Part shown: piece after piece, positions 40,368-49,180 of the stretch
How the letters are laid out: every line of letters begins with the position of its first letter
Position numbering within the stretch: the first letter of the stretch is position 1
NCBI RefSeq assembly: GCF_900103845.1
Contig: NZ_FNIJ01000001.1
Span: 429,659 to 493,658, forward strand
DNA from: Pseudomonas jinjuensis
GTDB lineage: Bacteria > Pseudomonadota > Gammaproteobacteria > Pseudomonadales > Pseudomonadaceae
Length of the DNA: 64,000 nt
Direction of reading: 5' to 3'
Notes under the pieces: generated by a model
Told to the model about the DNA's origin: nothing
Database searches by the model: none
Seen by the model: only the letters and a program-made list of their open reading frames with translations
Made by a program: the position numbers and the translations under genes

Positions 40368-41633
40368 ATGAAAACCAATGCGTGCATCACCTGTGTCATG
40401 GTGACCGCCGGCGCCTGCGCCGGCCTCGTCCAGTCCGCGGCAGCCGCCGATGGCCTGATCGAGGGCTCCAGCGCGACCCTCCAGCTGCGCAACTACTACT
40501 TCAGCCGCGACTACTCCGACATCGTCGGCGCCAACCAGCAGTCGAAGGCGGAGGAGTGGGCGCAGGGCTTCATCCTCAACTTCCAGTCGGGCTATACGCC
40601 GGGCCCGGTCGGCTTCGGCCTTGATGCCATCGGCCTGCTCGGCATCAAGCTCGACAGCAGCCCGGACCGGGTCAACACCGGCCTGCTGCCGGTCAGGGAC
40701 GACGGCCGCGCCGCCGACGACTACAGCCGCCTCGGCGTCGCCGCCAAGGCGCGTTTCTCGAAGACCGAGCTGAAGGTCGGCGAGCTGCAGCCCAACGTGC
40801 CGGTACTGGTGTTCAGCGACATCCGCCTGCTGCCGCCGAGCTACCAGGGCGCGAGCATCGTTTCCGGCGAGATCGCCGGGCTGACCCTGCAGGGCGGCCA
40901 CCTGACCTCGACCCACCTGCGCAACGAAGGCGGCGACGAGAAGATGCAGGCGATGCTCGGCCACGTGCCGCAACGCCAGGCCAGCGCCGATTCCTTCGAC
41001 TACGCCGGCGCGGACTATGCGTTCAACGAGAAGCGCACCAGCGTCAGCGCCCATTACGGCCGGCTGGAGGACATCTACGCGCAGCGCTTCCTCGGCCTGA
41101 AGCATGCGCAGCCGGTGGGCAACTGGGTGCTGGGCGCCAACCTCGGCTACTTCGACGCCGACGAGGATGGCAAGAAGCTGCTAGGCCGCATCGACAACCA
41201 GGCGCTCTACTCGATGTTCTCCGCCAAACGCGGCGGGCACACCTTCTACCTCGGCTACCAGGGCATCTACGGCGACAGCTCGTTCCCGCGCGTGTTCGCC
41301 AACATCAGCCCGCTGGGCAACGAGGTGCCGACCTACGAGTTCGCCTTCGCCGACGAGCGCTCCTGGCAGGTGCGCTACGACTACGACTTCACCGCCCTCG
41401 GCATTCCCGGCCTGACCAGCACCCTGCGCTACATCACCGGCGACAACGTCGACACCGGGCAGGGCTTCGAGGGCAAGGACCGCGAACGCGACCTCGACAT
41501 CGGCTACACCCTGCAGAGCGGTCCCCTGGCCGGGCTCAACGTGCGCGTGCGCAACGTCATGGCGCGGTCGAACTACCGCACCGACATCGACGAGAACCGG
41601 CTGGTGTTCAATTACACCTGGAAGTTGTTCTGA
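40368..41633 (+). CDS. benF: OprD-family outer membrane porin, benzoate-specific type
   Basis: A 421-residue porin with a signal peptide (cleavage near residue 27, AAAA-D). The remainder is an 18-strand OprD-type barrel: [20 protein letters not shown] at the N-terminus and FNYTWKLF at the C-terminus with the terminal aromatic. OprD porins admit small substrates; the location after catBCA and the ben-type gene context point to benzoate (BenF/OpdK subgroup). The symbol is by context and similarity rather than proven specificity. Confidence 0.82.
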   Translation: MKTNACITCVMVTAGACAGLVQSAAAADGLIEGSSATLQLRNYYFSRDYSDIVGANQQSKAEEWAQGFILNFQSGYTPGPVGFGLDAIGLLGIKLDSSPDRVNTGLLPVRDDGRAADDYSRLGVAAKARFSKTELKVGELQPNVPVLVFSDIRLLPPSYQGASIVSGEIAGLTLQGGHLTSTHLRNEGGDEKMQAMLGHVPQRQASADSFDYAGADYAFNEKRTSVSAHYGRLEDIYAQRFLGLKHAQPVGNWVLGANLGYFDADEDGKKLLGRIDNQALYSMFSAKRGGHTFYLGYQGIYGDSSFPRVFANISPLGNEVPTYEFAFADERSWQVRYDYDFTALGIPGLTSTLRYITGDNVDTGQGFEGKDRERDLDIGYTLQSGPLAGLNVRVRNVMARSNYRTDIDENRLVFNYTWKLF

Positions 41634-41679
41634 GGCATGCCAATGCGCCGCTGGATAACGCTGGCGCATAGCCTTGATC

Positions 41680-41760
41680 GATGGGTATCGCAAGCTCAAC
41701 CCATCCTACGAAAAGCGCGTGCTCCGTAGGATGGCGTTGAGCGCAGCGATACCCATCGAT
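41680..41760. repeat. Inverted repeat pair, type B (opposite order)
   Basis: Here the halves are arranged outward: GATGGGTATCGC to AACCCATCCTAC (41680-41709), then GTAGGATGGCGTTGAGC to GATACCCATCGAT (41726-41760). It belongs to the same family as 32852-32927. A GTAGGGCGGGTGCAACCCGCC hairpin-like segment follows near 41780-41802. The 244-base gap holds also the guaD terminator. Confidence 0.8.
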
Positions 41761-41819
41761 TCCGCCGAATTACGCCGCCCCGTAGGGCGGGTGCAACCCG
41801 CCAACAACGCGGCACGAAG

Positions 41820-41869
41820 AAAAGGCCGCCCCGGCCGGTCGGTTCTGAGCGTGGGCCAGCCGGGGCGGC
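41820..41869 (-). terminator. Intrinsic terminator of guaD
   Basis: GCCGCCCCGGC (41825-41835) pairs with GCCGGGGCGGC (41859-41869), 11 bp, just after the guaD stop. On the minus strand it is followed by CTTTTC, a short U-tract. Confidence 0.8.
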
Positions 41870-41877
41870 GAAGGGGG

Positions 41878-43188
41878 TCAGTCGCGGCGGTGCACGGAGC
41901 GGCCAGCGGCGAAGGTTTCCTTCACCGTGCGGTCGTCGCCGAGCATGATCAGCGCGAACAGTTTCTCTTCCAGGTCACGAGCCTGACGCAGGCGGTACTC
42001 CAGCAGCGGCGTGGCGTGCTGGTCGAGGACCACGAAGTCCGCCTCGTTGCCGCTGGCGAAGCTGCCGATCCTGTCGTCCAGCTCCAGCGCGCGGGCGCCG
42101 CCGAGGGTCGCCAGGTACAGCGACTTGAACGGATCGAGCTTGCTGCCCTGCAGCTGCATCACCTTGTACGCCTCGTTCAGCGACTGCAGCTGGGAGAAGC
42201 TGGTGCCGGCGCCGACGTCGGTGCCCAGGCCGACCTTGACCTTGTGCTTCTCCAGCTTCGCCAGGTCGAACAGACCGCTGCCGAGGAACAGGTTGGAAGT
42301 GGGGCAGAACGCCACCGCCGAACCGGTTTCGGACAGGCGCTGGCACTCGCCGTCGCACAGGTGCACGCCGTGGGCGAACACCGAGCGCGGGCCGAGCAGG
42401 CCGTGGTGGTCGTAGACGTCCAGGTAGCCGCTGCGCTCCGGGAACAGCTCCTTCACCCACTCGATTTCCTTGCGGTTCTCGGAGAGGTGGGTGTGCAGGT
42501 ACACGCCCGGATGCTCCTTGAGCAGGCGGCCGGCGGCGTCGAGCTGCTCGGGCGTGCTGGTCGGGGCGAAGCGCGGGGTCACCGCGTAGAGCAGGCGGCC
42601 CTTGCCGTGCCAGCGTTCGATCAGCGCCTTGCTGTCGCGATAGCTGGTCTCGGCGGTGTCGGTCAGGTAGTCCGGCGCGTTGCGGTCCATCATCACCTTG
42701 CCGGCGATCATGCGCAGGTCGAGCTTCCCGGCGGCGGAGAAGAACGCATCGACGGACTGCGGATGCACACTGCCGAACACCAGCGCGGTGGTGGTGCCGT
42801 TGCGCAGCAGTTCCTTGAGGAAGATGCCGGCGACGTCGGCGGCATGGGCCGGATCGGCGAACTGACGCTCGGTGGGGAAGGTGTAGGTGTTCAGCCAGTC
42901 CAGCAACTGCTCGCCGTAGGAGGCGATCATGCCGGTCTGCGGGTAGTGGATGTGGGTGTCGATGAAGCCGGGGACGATCAGCGCGTCGCGGTATTCGACG
43001 ATCTCCACGCCGCATACGCTCGGCAGCAGGTCGCTGGCATGGCCGACATTGACGACCTTGCCGTCTTCCACGACCAGCAGGCCGTCTTCGAAGTATTCGT
43101 AGGAGTGCTTGGCGCCGACCTCGGCGGGGTCGGCGATGCTGTGCAGGATGGCGGAGCGATAGGCTTTGACGTTGGTTGTCATGGACAT
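41878..43188 (-). CDS. guaD: Guanine deaminase
   Basis: A 436-residue amidohydrolase that deaminates guanine to xanthine. Zinc-binding HIHYP follows PGFIDT; further ligands are in HTHLSE, AHGVHL and GLGTDVGAG (Asp). Length is typical of the TIM-barrel GuaD. It is last of the group xdhA-xdhB-xdhC-guaD, producing xanthine for the dehydrogenase. Two ATG codons (43188, 43182) are possible; 43188 is given. A type B repeat separates it from xdhC. Confidence 0.94.
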   Translation of the reverse strand: MSMTTNVKAYRSAILHSIADPAEVGAKHSYEYFEDGLLVVEDGKVVNVGHASDLLPSVCGVEIVEYRDALIVPGFIDTHIHYPQTGMIASYGEQLLDWLNTYTFPTERQFADPAHAADVAGIFLKELLRNGTTTALVFGSVHPQSVDAFFSAAGKLDLRMIAGKVMMDRNAPDYLTDTAETSYRDSKALIERWHGKGRLLYAVTPRFAPTSTPEQLDAAGRLLKEHPGVYLHTHLSENRKEIEWVKELFPERSGYLDVYDHHGLLGPRSVFAHGVHLCDGECQRLSETGSAVAFCPTSNLFLGSGLFDLAKLEKHKVKVGLGTDVGAGTSFSQLQSLNEAYKVMQLQGSKLDPFKSLYLATLGGARALELDDRIGSFASGNEADFVVLDQHATPLLEYRLRQARDLEEKLFALIMLGDDRTVKETFAAGRSVHRRD

Positions 43189-43226
43189 TCTCGTTGCAAG
43201 CAGATTGGTTCCGCGCCGTATTCGCA

Positions 43227-43306
43227 GGATGGGTTGAGCCGCGGAGCGGCGATACCCATCGATTGGCGGCTCGGTGATGGGTATCGCTTCGCTCCACCCA
43301 TCCTAC
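43227..43306. repeat. Inverted repeat pair, type B
   Basis: The pair GGATGGGTTGAGCC to GATACCCATCGAT (43227-43262) and GATGGGTATCGC to ACCCATCCTAC (43276-43306) fills most of the 128-base gap between xdhC and guaD. Confidence 0.85.
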
Positions 43307-43316
43307 GTAGTTGCGT

Positions 43317-44141
43317 TCATGCGTCTGCGGTGCGGCGTGATTCGGGCACCAGTCGGGGTACATTCGCTTTCTCGCCAAAGGTGGCGTTGTAGCCGGCGAT
43401 CACCTCGCCGGCGATGGAGATGGCGATCTCCACCGGCAGCTTGCCCTTCACCTCCGCGAGGCCCATCGGGCAGCGCATGCGCTGCACGGTCTCGCCGGCG
43501 AAGCCGCGTTCGCGCAGGCGGTGCTCGAACTTCACGCGCTTGGTCTTCGAGCCGATCAGGCCGAAGTAGGCGAAGTCGTCGCGCTTGAGGATCGCCGCGG
43601 TCAGTTCCAGGTCCAGTTGGTGATTATGGGTCATGACGATGAAGTAGCTGCCGGCGGGCATGTTCTCCACTTCGTCGACCACGTCTTCATTGATGATTCG
43701 ACTCACGCCAGCGGGGATGGACTCGGGGAATTCGTTCTCCCGCGAATCGATCCAGCTGACCTTGCACGGCAGGCTCGCCAGCAGCGGCACCAGTGCTCGG
43801 CCGACGTGGCCGGCGCCGAATACGGCGATATGCGCCTGCGGCTGGCCCATCGGTTCGAACAGCAGCACGGTGGCGCCGCCGCAGCACTGGCCGAGGCTGG
43901 CGCCGAGGCTGAAGCGCTCCAGGCGGGTATCGCGGCTGCGCTCGGCGAGCATCTCGCGGGCGATGTGCATGGCCTTGAATTCCAGATGGCCGCCGCCGAT
44001 GGTTTCGTACAGGGCGTCGGCGGTCACCACCATCTTCGAGCCGGCATTGCGCGGGGTGGAGCCGCGTTCCTCGATGATGGTCACCAGCACGCAGGGTTCA
44101 CCGCGTTGCTGCAGGTCGGCGAGGGCGTTGATCCAGTTCAT
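43317..44141 (-). CDS. xdhC: Xanthine dehydrogenase accessory protein XdhC
   Basis: A 274-residue XdhC/CoxI-type chaperone that brings sulfurated molybdenum cofactor to xanthine dehydrogenase. The N-terminal domain starts MNWINALADLQQRGEPCVLVTIIEERGSTPR; a Rossmann domain shows AVFGAGHVGRAL and later YFGLIGSKTKR. The conserved CGG (QCCGG) is present. Frame is open 24 codons upstream into a REP; start 44141 is chosen by similarity. Downstream of xdhB after a REPIN-containing gap of 95 bases. Confidence 0.93.
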   Translation of the reverse strand: MNWINALADLQQRGEPCVLVTIIEERGSTPRNAGSKMVVTADALYETIGGGHLEFKAMHIAREMLAERSRDTRLERFSLGASLGQCCGGATVLLFEPMGQPQAHIAVFGAGHVGRALVPLLASLPCKVSWIDSRENEFPESIPAGVSRIINEDVVDEVENMPAGSYFIVMTHNHQLDLELTAAILKRDDFAYFGLIGSKTKRVKFEHRLRERGFAGETVQRMRCPMGLAEVKGKLPVEIAISIAGEVIAGYNATFGEKANVPRLVPESRRTADA

Positions 44142-44169
44142 GTGGGGCAACCTCTGGGGTTGGGCTTTT

Positions 44170-44226
44170 GTAGGAGCGGGCCATGCCCGCGAAATAACGC
44201 GGGTCGCGGGCATGGCCCGCTCCTAC
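44170..44226. repeat. REP inverted pair (REPIN) between xdhB and xdhC
   Basis: Forward REP core 44170-44192 and complementary copy 44204-44226 with an 11-base centre. It sits inside the xdh transcription unit. Confidence 0.9.
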
Positions 44227-44236
44227 AGGGGGTGTG

Positions 44237-46627
44237 TCATGCGGGCTCTGCGACGGAGGGAGTCTTCTCCGCCTGCTGCGCCTTCAACCTGCGCATCTGC
44301 TCCACGCCCCACAGCACCCGCTCCGGCGTAGCCGGGGCGTCGATCTGCGGATGGGCGCGGTAGTCGGCGAGGCTGGCGACGGCGTCCTTGATCGCGCACC
44401 ACACCGAGATGCCGAGCATGAACGGCGGCTCGCCCACGGCCTTGGAGTGGAACACGGTCTGCTCCGGGTTCTTGCGGTTTTCCACCAGCTTCACCCGCAG
44501 GTCCAGCGGCATGTCGGCGATGGCCGGGATCTTGTAGCTCGCCGGGCCGTTGGTCACCAGCTTGCCCTTGGCGTTCCACACCAGTTCTTCCATGGTCAGC
44601 CAGCCCATGCCCTGGACGAAGCCGCCTTCCACCTGGCCGATGTCGATGGCCGGGTTCAGCGAGGCGCCGACGTCGTGGAGGATGTCGGTGCGCAGCATCC
44701 GGTACTCGCCGGTGAGGGTATCGACGATCACCTCGGAGCAGGCCACGCCGAACGAGTAGTAGTAGAACGGCCGGCCGCTGGCCTTGTCGCGGTCGTAGAA
44801 GATCTTCGGCGTGCGGTAGAAACCGGTGGAGGAGAGCGATACCTGGCCGTAGTAGGCCTGCAGGATCAGGTCCTCGAAGGGCATGATCCGGTCGCGCACG
44901 CGCACCTGGTTGTTGCGGAATTCGACGTCTTCCTCGGTGACCTTCCAGTGCCTGGCGGCGAACTCGACGAGGCGCTGCCTGATGATCTCGGCGGCGTTCT
45001 GCGCGGCCTTGCCGTTCAGGTCGGCGCCGGAGGAGGCGGCGGTCGGCGAGGTGTTGGGCACCTTGTCGGTGTTGGTCGCGGTGATCTGCACGCGGTCGAT
45101 GTCGACCTGGAAGACTTCCGCCACCACCTGCGCGACCTTGGTGTTCAGGCCCTGGCCCATCTCGGTGCCGCCGTGGTTCAGGTGGATGCTGCCGTCGGTA
45201 TAGATGTGGATCAGCGCGCCGGCCTGGTTGAGGAAGGTGGCGGTGAAGCTGATGCCGAATTTCACCGGCGTCATCGCCAGGCCCTTCTTCAGCACCGGGC
45301 TGCTGGCGTTGAACTCGCGGATCTCGGCGCGGCGCTTGGCGTACTCGGCGCTGGCCTCCAGTTCGGCGGTCATTTCCTGCAGCAGGTTGTGCTCGACGGT
45401 CTGGTGGTAGTGGGTGACGTTGCGCTCGTCCTTGCCGTAGTAGTTGAGCTTGCGGACGTCCAGCGGGTCCTTGCCGAGGTGGCGGGCGACGGCCTCCATC
45501 ACTTCCTCGATGGCGACCATGCCCTGCGGGCCGCCGAAGCCGCGGTAGGCGGTGTTCGACGCGGTGTTGGTCTTGCAGCGGTGGCCGTTGACCGTGGCGT
45601 TGCCGAGGAAGTAGGCGTTGTCCGAGTGGAACATGGCGCGGTCGACGATGGAGCCGGAGAGGTCCGGGGAGTAGCCGCAGTTGCCGGCGAGGTCGAGCTG
45701 GATGCCGTGCAGCAGGCCGTCGTCGTCGAAGCCGACGTCGTACTCGACGTAGAACGGATGGCGCTTGCCGGTGACGGTCATGTCCTCCACGCGCGGCAGG
45801 CGCATCTTGGTCGGGCGCCCGGTGAGGTGGGCGATCACCGCGCACAGGCAGGCCGGGCCGGCGGCCTGGGTTTCCTTGCCGCCGAAGCCGCCGCCCATGC
45901 GGCGCATGTCGATCACTACCTTGTTGAAGGAGATGCCCAGTACTTCGGCCACCAGCTTCTGCACCTCGGTGGGGTTCTGCGTGGAGGTGTAGACGATCAT
46001 GCCGCCGTCTTCGCTGGGCATCACCGAGGAAATCTGCGTCTCCAGGTAGAAGTGTTCCTGCCCGCCGATGTGCAGGGTACCCTGCAGGCGATTGGGCGCG
46101 GTGGCCAGTTGCGCGGCGGAGTCGCCGATCCTGTGGGTGTGGCTGTCGAGCACGAAATGCTTCTTGCGGTAGGCCTCGACCACGTCGAGCACCGGCTCCA
46201 GGTCCTCGTATTCGACGATGGCGGCCATCGCCGCCTTGCGCGCGGTTTCCAGGCTGTCGGCGGCGACCGCCAGGACCACCTGGCCGACGTACTCGACCTT
46301 GCCGTCCGCCAGCAGCGGGTCGCCGGCCACCACCGGGCCGATGTCCAGCTGGCCGGGCACGTCGTCCTTGGTAATCGCAATCGCGACGCCGGGGAACTGG
46401 TAGCAGGGCGTGACGTCCAGTTTGGTGATGCGCGCATGGGCGCGGTCGCTCATGCGGGCGTAGACGTGCAGCTGGTTGGGGAATTCCAGGCGGTCGTCGA
46501 TGTAGATCGCCTCGCCGGTCACGTGCTTGGGCGCGCTCTCGTGCTTGACGCTCTTGCCGACGCCGGTGGTGAGGTCGGCGCGGAACAGCGCCGCCAGTTC
46601 TTCCTGGCTCTTGTGTTGCTTATGCAT
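44237..46627 (-). CDS. xdhB: Xanthine dehydrogenase molybdenum-binding subunit
   Basis: A 796-residue Mo-cofactor subunit of the xanthine oxidase family. It starts with the aldehyde oxidase a/b hammerhead domain (about 30-150) and contains the Moco-binding motifs GGGFGGKETQ and AYRGFGGPQG. The active-site glutamate is probably in the C-terminal FMLGISVW / SKAVGEPP region. With XdhA it oxidises hypoxanthine and xanthine to urate. Its start overlaps the xdhA stop by 8 bases. Confidence 0.95.
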   Translation of the reverse strand: MHKQHKSQEELAALFRADLTTGVGKSVKHESAPKHVTGEAIYIDDRLEFPNQLHVYARMSDRAHARITKLDVTPCYQFPGVAIAITKDDVPGQLDIGPVVAGDPLLADGKVEYVGQVVLAVAADSLETARKAAMAAIVEYEDLEPVLDVVEAYRKKHFVLDSHTHRIGDSAAQLATAPNRLQGTLHIGGQEHFYLETQISSVMPSEDGGMIVYTSTQNPTEVQKLVAEVLGISFNKVVIDMRRMGGGFGGKETQAAGPACLCAVIAHLTGRPTKMRLPRVEDMTVTGKRHPFYVEYDVGFDDDGLLHGIQLDLAGNCGYSPDLSGSIVDRAMFHSDNAYFLGNATVNGHRCKTNTASNTAYRGFGGPQGMVAIEEVMEAVARHLGKDPLDVRKLNYYGKDERNVTHYHQTVEHNLLQEMTAELEASAEYAKRRAEIREFNASSPVLKKGLAMTPVKFGISFTATFLNQAGALIHIYTDGSIHLNHGGTEMGQGLNTKVAQVVAEVFQVDIDRVQITATNTDKVPNTSPTAASSGADLNGKAAQNAAEIIRQRLVEFAARHWKVTEEDVEFRNNQVRVRDRIMPFEDLILQAYYGQVSLSSTGFYRTPKIFYDRDKASGRPFYYYSFGVACSEVIVDTLTGEYRMLRTDILHDVGASLNPAIDIGQVEGGFVQGMGWLTMEELVWNAKGKLVTNGPASYKIPAIADMPLDLRVKLVENRKNPEQTVFHSKAVGEPPFMLGISVWCAIKDAVASLADYRAHPQIDAPATPERVLWGVEQMRRLKAQQAEKTPSVAEPA

Positions 46628-48083
46628 ATGCGGTCACCCGGGTAACGGCCTTCGGAGCTTCCAGTTCGAAGAAGCACTTGCGCAGCAGGTTCTGTGCGGT
46701 GAGCAGGCGGTATTCCTTGCTCGCGCGGAAGTCGCTGAGCGGCGTGAAGTCCTCCGCCAGCGCCTCGGCGGCGCGTTCGAAGGTCGCGGCGCTGAACGGC
46801 TGGCCGAGCAGCGCGGCCTCGCAGGCGGCGGCGCGTTTCGGGATCGCCGCCATGCCGCCGAAGCCGGTGCGCACGGCGGTGATCCGGCAGTTCTCCACGG
46901 TCAGGCTGAGGGCCGCGCAGACGGCGGAGATGTCGTCGTCCAGGCGCTTGGAGACCTTGTAGGCGCGGAACGCCTGGTTGGCCTGCGGGCGCGGGACGAT
47001 GACCTTCTCGATGAACTCGCCTTCCTGGCGCGCGGTGACCTTGTAGTCGATGAAGTATTCGTCGATCGGCAGTTCGCGGCTGTCGCTGCCCTTGCGCAGC
47101 ACCACGCGCGCGCCGAGGGCGATCAAGAGCGGCGGCGAGTCGCCGATGGGCGAGGCGTTGCCGATGTTGCCGCCGAGGGTGCCCTGGTTGCGGATCTGCA
47201 GCGAGGCGAAGCGGTGCAGCAGCTCGCCGAAATCCGGGTAGTCGTGGGCGAGGGCTTCGTAGCAGTCGGTGAGCGGGGTGGCGGCGCCGATCTCGATGCG
47301 GTCGACCAGCACCTCGACGCGTTTCATCTCCTCGACATGTCCGACGTAGATCATCACCGGCAGCTCGCGGTGGAACTGGGTGACTTCCAGCGCCAGGTCG
47401 GTGCCGCCGGCCAGCAGGCGCGCCTGCGGGTTGGCGCTGTAGATGTCGGCCAGGTCGGCGATGGTCAGCGGCAGCAGGCAGCGCTTGTCGCCGCTGTTCA
47501 GCTCGGCGGTTTCGCGCGGGGCGATGCTCTTCAGCTGGGCGATGGTCTGGGCTTCGGCGGCGTCGAACTGGTCCGGGCGCTTCTGGCAGCAGGACTGCTC
47601 GGCGGCGTCGAGGATCGGCCGGTAGCCGGTGCAGCGGCAGAGGTTGCCGGCCATGGCTTCGCAGGCTTCGACCTTGCGCTGCTCGGCGGTTTCGCCGGTG
47701 GAATTCTTCTGCAGGGCGAACATCGACATGACGAAGCCGGGAGTGCAGAAACCGCACTGCGAACCGTGGCAATCCACCATGGCCTGCTGCACGCCGTGCA
47801 GTTCGCCGCGGTGCTTGAGGTCGTCGACGGTGATGAGCTGCTTGCCGTGCAGCGCGGAAACGAAGGTCAGGCAGGAATTGAGGGTGCGGTAGCGGATGCG
47901 CTCGGCGCCTTCCACGCCGACCAGTTCGCCGACCACCACGGTGCAGGCGCCGCAGTCACCGGAGGCGCAGCCCTCCTTGGTGCCGGTCTTGCCGAGGTTC
48001 TGGCGCAGGTAGTTGAGCACGGTGAGATTCGGGTCGAGGCGGTCTTCGACTCGCAGCTCGCGGTTGAGCAGGAACCTGATCAC
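46620..48083 (-). CDS. xdhA: Xanthine dehydrogenase FAD/iron-sulfur subunit
   Basis: A 487-residue subunit with two [2Fe-2S] clusters (GCASGDCGACT; CGFCTPGFVMS with NLCRCTGYRPI) at the N-terminus and a CO-dehydrogenase-type FAD domain (LLAGGTDLALEV, TLGGNIGNASPIGD). GTG at 48083 is the start: GGAGG lies 8 bases upstream, and the nearby ATG (48090) is out of frame. First gene of xdhABC-guaD. Promoter and operator-like palindrome at 48137-48165; a perfect Crc-type motif at 48104-48114. Confidence 0.94.
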   Translation of the reverse strand: MIRFLLNRELRVEDRLDPNLTVLNYLRQNLGKTGTKEGCASGDCGACTVVVGELVGVEGAERIRYRTLNSCLTFVSALHGKQLITVDDLKHRGELHGVQQAMVDCHGSQCGFCTPGFVMSMFALQKNSTGETAEQRKVEACEAMAGNLCRCTGYRPILDAAEQSCCQKRPDQFDAAEAQTIAQLKSIAPRETAELNSGDKRCLLPLTIADLADIYSANPQARLLAGGTDLALEVTQFHRELPVMIYVGHVEEMKRVEVLVDRIEIGAATPLTDCYEALAHDYPDFGELLHRFASLQIRNQGTLGGNIGNASPIGDSPPLLIALGARVVLRKGSDSRELPIDEYFIDYKVTARQEGEFIEKVIVPRPQANQAFRAYKVSKRLDDDISAVCAALSLTVENCRITAVRTGFGGMAAIPKRAAACEAALLGQPFSAATFERAAEALAEDFTPLSDFRASKEYRLLTAQNLLRKCFFELEAPKAVTRVTAYA

Positions 48084-48103
48084 AGGGCATGCCTCCAGGC
48101 GGG

Positions 48104-48114
48104 TTCTTGTTTTT
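48104..48114 (-). promoter_or_regulatory. Hfq/Crc-type CA motif before xdhA
   Basis: On the minus strand AAAAACAAGAA is a triple AAN repeat, matching AANAANAA twice, about 20 bases before the GTG start and just upstream of the GGAGG. Catabolite repression of purine use is inferred. Confidence 0.6.
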
Positions 48115-48136
48115 GGGCGGGGGGCCTATGGGAGCG

Positions 48137-48165
48137 AATCTAGGAAAAGCTGACTTTCAAGTCAA
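48137..48165 (-). promoter_or_regulatory. xdhA promoter with overlapping palindrome
   Basis: On the minus strand TTGACT (48160-48165) and TAGATT (48137-48142) are 17 bases apart, a good sigma70 promoter. A perfect palindrome TGACTT-TC-AAGTCA (48151-48164) overlaps the -35 element, as expected for a repressor site. The neighbouring LysR gene or an unlinked purine regulator are candidates. Confidence 0.75.
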
Positions 48166-48222
48166 TAAAAATCTGTCTTTATGGTCAGAAATTTCCTAGG
48201 AAGGGTAGTTTTCGTGGGATGG

Positions 48223-48243
48223 TCGCGGGCATGGCCCGCTTAC
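48223..48243 (-). repeat. REP element (one base deleted)
   Basis: An inverted REP copy TCGCGGGCATGGCCCGCT-TAC lacks one C of the consensus. It lies between the xdhA promoter and the LysR gene end. Confidence 0.75.
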
Positions 48244-48253
48244 AGGAAAGTCT

Positions 48254-48281
48254 GGCGGATGACGCGCCAGCGTCATCCGCC
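48254..48281. repeat. Hairpin repeat overlapping end of LysR gene
   Basis: GGCGGATGACGC (48254-48265) and GCGTCATCCGCC (48270-48281) form a perfect 12-bp stem with a 4-base loop. The stop codon and last two codons of the LysR gene lie inside the right arm. The stem sequence resembles the type C repeat at 21554-21639 and may double as a terminator, though without a T-tract. Confidence 0.7.
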
Positions 48282-49118
48282 GCACATGTCCCGCAGCTGA
48301 TCGCGCAGCGAACGCCCGGCGCTGCCCAGGCCGGGGCGGGCGTAGAGCGCCAGTTCCAGCCCGCCGATGGTGGGGAAACCCTGAGCTTCCGTCAGCAGCG
48401 AATGGCCGGGCTGCCGGCAGCGCAGCGGCAGCAGGCTCACACCCATGCCGGCGGCCACTGCCGCGCAGAGGCTGGCGAGGCTGCCGCTGCAATAGCTGAT
48501 GCGCCACGGCCGGCCCAGGCTTTCCAAAGCATGGAGCATTTCCTGGCGGTACAGCGCGCCGAGCGGGAATACCACCAGCGGCAGCGGGTCGCGTCCGGCG
48601 GCGGGGCGTTCGGCGCTGTCCAGCCAGACCAGCGGTTCGGGCCAGCGCTCCAGGCAGTCGCTGTCGGCGCCCCATTGCTTGACCAGCAGCAGGTCCAGCT
48701 CGCCGTTGCGGTACTGGCGCAGCAGCTCGTGGCTGAGTCCGCTGGTCACCTCCAGACGCAGCCGCGGCCGTTCGGCGCCGAAGGTCGCCAGCAGCGGCAT
48801 GATCCGCTCGCCGGCGAAGTCTTCCGGCAGGCCGAGGCGCAGCACGCCCTCGCTGTGCTCGCTGGAGAGCGCCTCGCGGGCTTCCTCGCCGAGCTGGAGG
48901 ATGCGCCGGGCGTAGCCGAGCAGGCGTTCGCCTTCCTCGGTGGGCAGGATCTGCCGCTGGCTGCGGTCGAGCAGGCGGCTGTCGAGCTGCTGTTCCAGGC
49001 GCAGGATGTGCTGGCTGACGGTGGACTGGGTGAGGTTCAGCTGTTCGGCGGCGCGGGTGAAGTTGCCGGCGTCCACCACGCTGACCAGGCTGCGCAGGAG
49101 GATGGGATCGAGCATCAT
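48273..49118 (-). CDS. LysR-family transcriptional regulator
   Basis: A 281-residue LysR-type regulator. The HTH reads LRSLVSVVDAGNFTRAAEQLNLTQSTVSQHILRLEQQLDSRLL; the rest is a substrate-binding domain (ERIMPLLATFGAERPRLRLEV). ATG codons at 49118 and 49115 are both possible. It is divergent from the deaminase-transporter pair at 49210 and upstream of xdhA on the same strand, so it may control either. P. aeruginosa has a comparable regulator-deaminase-transporter group near mexEF-oprN (PA2497-PA2500, from memory). Confidence 0.88.
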   Translation of the reverse strand: MMLDPILLRSLVSVVDAGNFTRAAEQLNLTQSTVSQHILRLEQQLDSRLLDRSQRQILPTEEGERLLGYARRILQLGEEAREALSSEHSEGVLRLGLPEDFAGERIMPLLATFGAERPRLRLEVTSGLSHELLRQYRNGELDLLLVKQWGADSDCLERWPEPLVWLDSAERPAAGRDPLPLVVFPLGALYRQEMLHALESLGRPWRISYCSGSLASLCAAVAAGMGVSLLPLRCRQPGHSLLTEAQGFPTIGGLELALYARPGLGSAGRSLRDQLRDMCGG

Positions 49119-49180
49119 GATTCCCACTGGAATGAAGTGAGTCATTTAATTTCAGCATGGAAAGCGCCGACTTCATAATT

